Part shown: piece by piece, positions 23,038-27,068 of the stretch
Layout: each line of letters opens with the position of its first letter
How positions within the stretch are numbered: the first letter of the stretch is position 1
Source: a virus
Virus record (IMG/VR): IMGVR_UViG_3300034064_000117
Span: 1-27,068 of that record
Length of the DNA stretch: 27,068 nt
Direction: 5' to 3' (one strand)
Notes under the pieces: generated by a model
What the model saw: only the letters and a program-made list of their open reading frames with translations
Database searches by the model: none
Told to the model about the DNA's origin: nothing
Translations under genes and position numbers: made by a program

Positions 23038-23391
23038 ATGGCAAAGTATCCGGGTTATTTCTCAGATGAGGATGGTGAGTTTGTACAACTACCATATAAG
23101 TGGGAGATATGTTCTCAATGTCAGGGTAATGGTAGGTCTTCTGCTTACCTTGGTTCTTTCACTTGGGATGAACTCAACGAACAAGGCGATGAGTTTATAG
23201 AAGACTATTTTGCTGGTGATTATGACAGGGTGTGTGAGTGCTGCGAAGGTAGTGGTAAGATAGTAGTACCGGATCATAAAAAAATGACGGAGGAACAGGA
23301 GAAGAAGTATCTAGAATATATGCAAGCTGAGATAGAATATGAATCAGAACGTAGAGCAGAGATGCGCTACTTCTATGGTCCTAATCGCTAA
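23038..23391 (+). CDS. Zinc-knuckle protein with two DnaJ-like CxxCxGxG motifs
   Basis: This 117-residue protein has CSQCQGNG at residues 25-32 and CECCEGSG (C66, C69) at 66-73. These are the paired CxxCxGxG motifs that form one zinc site in the DnaJ central domain, here without J-domain or substrate domain. Between them is an acidic stretch (FTWDELNEQGDEFIEDYFAG), and the C-terminus is a charged helix (MTEEQEKKYLEYMQAEIEYE). The ATG at 23038 directly follows the previous gene; a reading from 22921 would lie over it. It could bind host protein or nucleic acid. Confidence 0.72.
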   Translation: MAKYPGYFSDEDGEFVQLPYKWEICSQCQGNGRSSAYLGSFTWDELNEQGDEFIEDYFAGDYDRVCECCEGSGKIVVPDHKKMTEEQEKKYLEYMQAEIEYESERRAEMRYFYGPNR

Positions 23392-23416
23392 CATATTGAA
23401 ACAGAAGGGTAATATC

Positions 23417-23593
23417 ATGACTAGGAATAAGTACGTCTACGTAATCATGGCTCACAACACTCAACATAAGTCTACTTACATCTCACGTATCTGTTCTAAC
23501 AAGAAGAAGGCGGAGCATGAATCTCAGTACATCCAAGATATCATGAAGGGTGAGCCTATCGTTTACTGGACTAGCAGGGAGAGGGTATCGTAA
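23417..23593 (+). CDS. Small unknown protein
   Basis: This 58-residue protein starts MTRNKYVYVIMAHNTQHKST with GAAGGG before the ATG. The fold appears to be two strands then a helix (NKKKAEHESQYIQDIM), and it ends in GEPIVYWTSRERVS. The stop overlaps the next ATG (TAATG). An upstream in-frame ATG at 23339 lies inside the previous gene and is not used. No family recognised. Confidence 0.6.
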   Translation: MTRNKYVYVIMAHNTQHKSTYISRICSNKKKAEHESQYIQDIMKGEPIVYWTSRERVS

Positions 23594-23802
23594 TGACTAT
23601 GATTGTCTATTATAAGTCCAAGAAGGATCTAAAAGAACAGGTAGGTAAGCCTCTTAAATATGTAGAGACTAGCCTGTTTGGGCCTGAGTACAGGCAGGAT
23701 GGTATGCTTACCGTTGCTAACCGTCCTCATATTACAGGCATGGGCAGGGAGTTCTTCGCCAATGTCTACATGGAAAATGGTATCATCAAGAAGGTGACAT
23801 GA
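23593..23802 (+). CDS. Small conserved phage protein
   Basis: This 69-residue protein is MTMIVYYKSKKDLKEQVGKP, then YVETSLFGPEYRQDGML, NRPHITGMGREFFANVYMEN and GIIKKVT. I recall similar short proteins from phage early regions, with conserved KSKKDLK, SLFGPEY and NRPHITG, but no known function. It starts in the previous stop (TAATG) and overlaps the next gene by four bases (ATGA). Confidence 0.65.
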   Translation: MTMIVYYKSKKDLKEQVGKPLKYVETSLFGPEYRQDGMLTVANRPHITGMGREFFANVYMENGIIKKVT

Positions 23803-24008
23803 TGCAGCTAGTAGCCATCAAGAACATGAATGATCCTTACGGACAGGGTTATGCTGACTGTAAGGAAGGTAAGCAGTTCTATCCTCACTACTGGGTATCA
23901 TTCGAGAAGAATGTATCAGAGTTATGCCACGGTACAGCTATGTCTAACTATGATCGTGGTCAGTACACACTTGGTTGGGATGCAGCAATTATGGGAGATG
24001 GACTATGA
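23799..24008 (+). CDS. Small unknown protein, aromatic-rich
   Basis: This 69-residue protein starts MMQLVAIKNMNDPYGQGYAD. It has two GYADCKEG/GWDAA-like segments (YGQGYADCKEGKQ near 14-26 and YTLGWDAAIMGDG near 56-68), suggesting a repeated short fold. The start overlaps the previous stop, with a second ATG three bases on, and the end overlaps the next start as ATGA. No function recognised. Confidence 0.55.
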   Translation: MMQLVAIKNMNDPYGQGYADCKEGKQFYPHYWVSFEKNVSELCHGTAMSNYDRGQYTLGWDAAIMGDGL

Positions 24009-24295
24009 GTGACTCGTTTATCCGGTACAGTAAGAGCAGGGGTGAGGCGACTTCCTATGTGGGAAGCGATGCCACTACACTCTATCGTGTCAACATGATC
24101 AAGGTTAGCATCAAGCTATGGATGAAGACTGGTATGATGCCAACTAGAGGGGTCACAATTAGTAAGTTACTCAAGATGGCAGAGCAATACACTGGTAGGA
24201 AGTATAAGAAGTCTGAGGCTGCTTATGCAGTAGAGGATCTGCACAACTGGGTTACGACTATGATATCAGCACTACCAATCGAGGAGGTTGATTAA
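24005..24295 (+). CDS. Small unknown protein, helical
   Basis: This 96-residue protein starts MSDSFIRYSKSRGEATSYVG. The ATG at 24005 overlaps the previous TGA; an ATG at 23975 would lie inside the neighbour. The basic helical middle (VSIKLWMKTGMMPTRGVTIS, then KLLKMAEQYTGRKYKKSEAA) suggests nucleic-acid or protein binding, and the C-terminus is AVEDLHNWVTTMISALPIEE. An imperfect copy of the palindrome lies in its 5' end (24051-24066, 13 of 16 bases). It is TAATG-linked to the next gene. Confidence 0.6.
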   Translation: MSDSFIRYSKSRGEATSYVGSDATTLYRVNMIKVSIKLWMKTGMMPTRGVTISKLLKMAEQYTGRKYKKSEAAYAVEDLHNWVTTMISALPIEEVD

Positions 24296-24537
24296 TGTAT
24301 CACGTATATGGCTATGACTTGGATAGTGGTGAGACTTGTCTCTTGCACTCACTCTGGACTGAGAGGGAGGCTATTGACTGGGCTAAGAAGTATACCTTCC
24401 GTGATATGGGAGGATGGGATAAGATCTGTGTCCAGTATGAAACAGAAGTAGACGTTGATGTAACTGAGGAAGTCATTGTCTGGTCTATCTATGAAGAGCC
24501 AATGGGTTGGTCTGACAATGCAAAGGAGGAGTTCTAA
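24295..24537 (+). CDS. Small acidic unknown protein
   Basis: This 80-residue acidic protein is MYHVYGYDLDSGETCLLHSL, then EREAIDWAKKYTFRDMGGWD and VDVDVTEEVIVWSIYEEP. It looks like a single alpha/beta fold and shares an opening and a helix with Ala/Trp (WTEREAIDWAK) with the following protein's style (YHAKFHDQTPARAYAENLK), so the two may be related paralogues, weakly. GAGGAGG is upstream and TAATG joins both sides. Function not known. Confidence 0.6.
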   Translation: MYHVYGYDLDSGETCLLHSLWTEREAIDWAKKYTFRDMGGWDKICVQYETEVDVDVTEEVIVWSIYEEPMGWSDNAKEEF

Positions 24538-24722
24538 TGTACTACGTAATCAGGAAGGGTGAACAAGATCTCACCTATTATCATGCTAAGTTTCATGATC
24601 AAACACCAGCAAGAGCCTATGCTGAGAACCTCAAGGCATACCTTGGGCATAACTACGATGTGATTAAGGTAGAGACTGTCTGGACTACGCAAACATTAGA
24701 TGAAGCCATGAGAGGAAAGTAA
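24537..24722 (+). CDS. Small unknown protein
   Basis: This 61-residue protein is MYYVIRKGEQDLTYYHAKFH, then ARAYAENLKAYLGHNYDVIK and VETVWTTQTLDEAMRGK. It is a strand-helix-strand-helix pattern like its upstream neighbour. AAGGAGGAG gives a very strong ribosome site across the TAATG junction. It ends one base before the GP88-like gene. Confidence 0.6.
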   Translation: MYYVIRKGEQDLTYYHAKFHDQTPARAYAENLKAYLGHNYDVIKVETVWTTQTLDEAMRGK

Positions 24723-24723
24723 C

Positions 24724-25380
24724 ATGCCTGTCCTATTAAGTAAAGCTAGTAAGATGCCGGGTAAATCTTGGTCTCTCCAAGCAGGGGATACTTGTCCCGG
24801 TTCAATCAATCCCATTACCAAAGAAGTCATTGAGGTATGCGCTGATTGCTATGCCAAGACAGGCTTCTACCGTATGGAGAATGTCAAGGCACCGCGCTTG
24901 CATAACAGGAAGGATTGGAAGCGTACTGATTGGGCTGATGATATGGTAGCAGCACTCGACAACGAGCGTTGGTTTCGCTGGTTCGATAGCGGTGATGTAT
25001 ATACCGCTGCACTAGCACAGAAGATCCATGAAGTAGCAAGGCGTACACCGTGGTGCAACCACTGGATTCCTAGTAAGTCTTATAACATACCCAAGATTAG
25101 GTATTGGTTGGATAGGTTGAAGGAACTACCGAATGTATCCGTTCGGTTCTCCTCACCTAGTACTAACGGTGTGTATACCAGTGAGCATGGCTCTGTCGTA
25201 GTACAATCGGTTACAGATACAATCTCTAATGGAAAGATGTGCGATGCTTATACTCGCGGTGGTAAGTGTGGTCCTTGCCGTGCATGTTGGGATAGTTCTA
25301 TTAATCTTATAGTGTATCCGTTGCATACACCTAAGAAGAAGATTAATCTCACGGTGAATCGTGTCAAGAAGGTGGCATAA
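24724..25380 (+). CDS. GP88-family cysteine-rich phage protein
   Basis: This 218-residue protein fits a phage family known after mycobacteriophage gene product 88. Landmarks are C24 in DTCPGS, C39/C42 in CADCYAKTGFY, RLHNRKDW (58-65), RWFDSGDVYT (85-94), W-I-P (114-116), VRFSSPS (140-146) and a C-terminal group C173, C182, C185, C188 (CDAYTRGGKCGPCRACW). The function of the family is not established. The cysteines suggest a metal or iron-sulfur site; a CxxxCxxC radical-SAM loop is not visible. It sits between small unknown genes and an HTH gene, three bases before the latter. It is the largest and most conserved-looking gene of the plus block. Confidence 0.78.
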   Translation: MPVLLSKASKMPGKSWSLQAGDTCPGSINPITKEVIEVCADCYAKTGFYRMENVKAPRLHNRKDWKRTDWADDMVAALDNERWFRWFDSGDVYTAALAQKIHEVARRTPWCNHWIPSKSYNIPKIRYWLDRLKELPNVSVRFSSPSTNGVYTSEHGSVVVQSVTDTISNGKMCDAYTRGGKCGPCRACWDSSINLIVYPLHTPKKKINLTVNRVKKVA

Positions 25381-25382
25381 GT

Positions 25383-25688
25383 ATGGCTAAGGTAAACCAC
25401 AGTCAAGAAACTATTGATATAATCTGCACCCTTCGCAAGCAAGGGTTGTCATGTGAGAAGATCAGTAAGCATACTGGTCTGACGAAGAACGTAGTCCTTG
25501 CCCTCGTCTATAAACACTACCTTAAAATCGACAGGCACGTACGCTACAGCCGCAAGGATGACCATGATGGTAGGGATGTACCCTATACAGACAAACGCCC
25601 GTCAGTGCCCTTCGTTAAGGGTTTAAAGCATACTCGCTATTACGTAGTACATATCGCAGATAAGGAGATCGACAATGCTGTTCGTTAA
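25383..25688 (+). CDS. Helix-turn-helix DNA-binding protein
   Basis: This 101-residue protein has an N-terminal HTH-like segment at about residues 7-47: ETIDIICTLRKQGLSCEKIS then KHTGLTKNVVLALVYKHY, with the GLSCEKISKHTGLTKN turn typical of resolvase- or sigma-region-4-like HTH. The rest is basic (HVRYSRKDDHDGRDV). It would bind DNA as a small regulator. It follows the GP88-like gene by three bases and overlaps the next start by 14 bases. Its target could be the repeated palindromes or GGTTTAAC motifs, but this is only a suggestion. Confidence 0.6.
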   Translation: MAKVNHSQETIDIICTLRKQGLSCEKISKHTGLTKNVVLALVYKHYLKIDRHVRYSRKDDHDGRDVPYTDKRPSVPFVKGLKHTRYYVVHIADKEIDNAVR

Positions 25689-25860
25689 CCTGCCTAAGGA
25701 AGACTGGGATCTTGTCATTGAGGCTATCGACTACCGCCTGTACTGCATGGATCAGGAGAACCACTTCTTCCTTGAGGAACCGGGGTCACCCTATCATGAA
25801 CTGATAGAAATCAGGGATTATATTTTATCCTTTACAACTCCGAAAGAATCGATAGAATAA
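25675..25860 (+). CDS. Small acidic unknown protein
   Basis: This 61-residue acidic protein is MLFVNLPKEDWDLVIEAIDY, then RLYCMDQENHFFLEEPGSPY and HELIEIRDYILSF. A perfect AAGGAG lies six bases before the ATG, supporting the 14-base overlap with the HTH gene. It is mostly helical. No function recognised. It is the last gene before a gap with two hairpins. Confidence 0.6.
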   Translation: MLFVNLPKEDWDLVIEAIDYRLYCMDQENHFFLEEPGSPYHELIEIRDYILSFTTPKESIE

Positions 25861-25866
25861 GGTTAC

Positions 25867-25912
25867 TTACCTACGGGGTGAACTATACCCATAGGTAAAC
25901 CATATTGGTTTA
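25867..25912 (+). promoter_or_regulatory. Two adjacent hairpins between operon segments
   Basis: The first has TTACCTA (25867-25873) pairing with TAGGTAA (25892-25898), with GGGT/ACCC inside. The second is the palindrome TAAACCATATTGGTTTA (25896-25912), overlapping the first. TATTGGTTTAAC (25903-25914) is also present at 21000-21011. There is no T run, so plain termination is unlikely; RNA processing, a promoter element or a protein site are possible. Confidence 0.5.
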
Positions 25913-25931
25913 ACATGAGGAGTACAGTACC

Positions 25932-26129
25932 ATGAAGGTAGCGATATTTATCCTAGCTATTCTAACTAATGAAGGGGAACTACAACTGCATAGCAAGGAA
26001 CTATCAGAGTGTCCTGAGAAGGCAGCAATAACAGAGACACTAGACAAGAAGAAGGAAGCAGGTGAGTTCATAGAGTGGAATGCTATCTGTCTCCACCCAC
26101 AGGTTGACGCTAAGGTAGAAGGTGAGTAA
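25932..26129 (+). CDS. Small protein with hydrophobic N-terminus, possibly exported
   Basis: This 65-residue protein starts MKVAIFILAILTNEGELQLH, with residues 3-11 hydrophobic but too short for a typical membrane span, and cysteines at 27 and 53. It resembles short exported phage proteins with one disulfide, but a signal cleavage site is not clear. GAGGAG lies 9 bases before the ATG. It opens the segment behind the paired hairpins. Confidence 0.55.
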   Translation: MKVAIFILAILTNEGELQLHSKELSECPEKAAITETLDKKKEAGEFIEWNAICLHPQVDAKVEGE

Positions 26130-26183
26130 AATTATGAACATAAAGGTGGGTGATGAATGAAATTGTGAACACGAGGAAGCACG

Positions 26184-26342
26184 ATGACTGATGAACAAGC
26201 TATCGAAGCAGTAAAGAAACGACGAAGGAAACTATTACTCTCTGTCTTAGAGGTATCCCTTGGGGATCTTGTACAGATGGATGGTATAGAGAAGGTAAAG
26301 AAATATCTAAATGAATTTGAACGTCAACTAACGGAGTACTAA
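26184..26342 (+). CDS. 52-residue basic helical protein
   Basis: MTDEQAIEAVKKRRRKLLLS, then VLEVSLGDLVQMDGIEKVKK and YLNEFERQLTEY. The ATG follows GAGGAAG by seven bases and the stop is two bases before the lipoprotein gene. A KKRRRK patch sits in an otherwise helical, amphipathic sequence, as for a small nucleic-acid- or protein-binding factor. Function unknown. Confidence 0.6.
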   Translation: MTDEQAIEAVKKRRRKLLLSVLEVSLGDLVQMDGIEKVKKYLNEFERQLTEY

Positions 26343-26344
26343 AC

Positions 26345-26809
26345 ATGATGAAGAAGATTATTCTACTCAGTGCATCCTTGCTTGTACTCGCTGCATGTAC
26401 TGGTGCTGATAGGCCCGCCTGTTGGAAGGCTAACACTAAGAGTGCTAACATTTGTAACTCATCGAATGGTGGTGGGTTCTCTATCAGTAAGCCCGACATC
26501 AAAGGTAAGATTGGTAAGCGTGATAAGAACAATGATGTAACTACTCCTGCTACACCTGATCAGGAAACAGATACTCCTGCCGCACCTGATACTGGTAACG
26601 AGGATACCCCTACGCCTGATACTAATGATAATACAAACGAGAATGATAATCCCTCTCCTTCTGAGGATAACAACACACCACCTGACACTACTGATAATAC
26701 CTCGCCCCCTGAAGAAGATACCAATCCTGTAAGCCCTCCTACTCAGAGCAACAGCAATGATATCGAAGGCTTTGATCCGTCCGGTGGACTGTATGGTCCC
26801 GGTACATAA
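26345..26809 (+). CDS. Predicted lipoprotein with Pro/Thr/Asp-rich tail
   Basis: This 154-residue protein has a lipoprotein signal peptide: MMKKIILLSASLLVLAAC, with lipobox LAAC and C18 as the lipid-carrying residue. T19 at the +2 position (not Asp) favours outer-membrane delivery. C26 and C37 may form a disulfide. Residues about 65-140 are a low-complexity chain of Pro, Thr, Asp, Asn and Glu (TPAAPDTGNEDTPTPDTND), probably unfolded. Phage lipoproteins made early often block superinfection by masking receptors (T5 Llp is the known example); that role here is inference from type and position. It begins two bases after the 52-aa gene. Confidence 0.72.
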   Translation: MMKKIILLSASLLVLAACTGADRPACWKANTKSANICNSSNGGGFSISKPDIKGKIGKRDKNNDVTTPATPDQETDTPAAPDTGNEDTPTPDTNDNTNENDNPSPSEDNNTPPDTTDNTSPPEEDTNPVSPPTQSNSNDIEGFDPSGGLYGPGT

Positions 26810-26825
26810 TAAAGGAGTTAAGAGA

Positions 26826-26996
26826 ATGAGACTCATGGTAGATCCTCCCGATGGATGGAGGTATGCATTCCCCAAGGTATGCCCTGAGGAACATAAGCAT
26901 AGAATCCTTGACTGGATTGTAGAAGTAGGGTATCCCAAAGCAGAGGTAGAGAAGCTTGGTAAGCATTTCTATGTCAGGTGTTGGGAGATAGTTTAG
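26826..26996 (+). CDS. Small unknown protein
   Basis: This 56-residue protein is MRLMVDPPDGWRYAFPKVCP, then HRILDWIVEVGYPKAEVEKL and GKHFYVRCWEIV. AAGGAG lies about 10 bases before the ATG. An in-frame ATG at 26757 falls inside the lipoprotein gene and is not preferred. It is Trp/Pro-rich at the start with a compact helical middle. No function recognised. Confidence 0.6.
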   Translation: MRLMVDPPDGWRYAFPKVCPEEHKHRILDWIVEVGYPKAEVEKLGKHFYVRCWEIV

Positions 26997-27020
26997 TTTA
27001 CCCTATCGGGAAAGAACAAC

Positions 27021-27068
27021 ATGAGATGCTACATTTGCAATAAGGATTGTCCCGATGGGGAAATTCAG
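27021..27068 (+). CDS. Start of a Cys-containing gene, runs off the right edge
   Basis: Sixteen codons are visible, MRCYICNKDCPDGEIQ, after GGGAAAGAACAAC. Cysteines at 3, 6 and 10 suggest a small zinc-binding protein like others in this block. Only the first part lies in the window. Confidence 0.45.
   Translation, partial: MRCYICNKDCPDGEIQ

Noticed and set aside
24051-24066. Third palindrome copy, CTTCCTATGTGGGAAG
   Set aside because: Only 13 of 16 bases match and it lies inside a gene, so it may be chance; mentioned only as a weak match.
1-27068. CRISPR array, insertion sequence or integrase
   Set aside because: No regularly spaced repeats and no transposase or recombinase motifs were seen.

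Overview
The window is most likely part of the genome of a T7-like (podovirus-type) tailed phage of a Gram-negative host. The evidence is a recognisable portal, scaffold, HK97-fold coat, tail tubular A/B pair, internal virion proteins, terminase pair and lysis cassette, with genes packed end to end (many TAATG stop/start overlaps). No tRNA, rRNA, integrase, transposase, CRISPR array, RNA polymerase or DNA polymerase gene was seen, so the replication module lies outside. Similarity to marine or alphaproteobacterial podoviruses is an impression only; the host cannot be named from this sequence.

Layout. (1) Bases 1-20950, minus strand, are one late block read right to left. It opens with adhesion genes (GLYA-repeat protein, a 782-aa three-module fibre, an orphan fibre-adaptor protein, small tail proteins, a fibre with a His-rich tip), then lysis genes (coiled-coil/TM protein, M15 endolysin, a 56-aa holin), terminase small and large subunits, portal, scaffold, coat, decoration protein, head-fibre-like protein, tail tubular A and B, a GNAT acetyltransferase and internal virion proteins. 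The last of these runs off the left edge after at least 1004 residues. (2) Bases 20951-21915 are a gene-free divergent control region. It holds two near-consensus sigma70-type promoters in tandem pointing left, one pointing right, repeated TAGGAAT and GGTTTAAC motifs and a structured leader. (3) Bases 21916-27068, plus strand, hold a single gene with its own terminator, bracketed by two identical 19-bp palindrome-containing repeats. A train of very small, mostly unknown genes follows: Cys-rich zinc-knuckle proteins, a GP88-family protein, an HTH protein and a lipoprotein. This is the usual look of an early/host-takeover region.

How it works together. Left-pointing promoters would express adhesion, lysis, packaging and head genes from one origin. 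A GC-rich hairpin followed directly by a consensus promoter after the coat/decoration genes probably resets expression for the tail genes, comparable in position to the terminator after the T7 coat gene. The right-pointing block is probably expressed early and may be controlled by the product of its first gene acting at the repeated palindromes (inference). Base composition shows that the adhesion genes are mosaic: one GC-rich block starts inside the fibre gene and ends inside the next gene.
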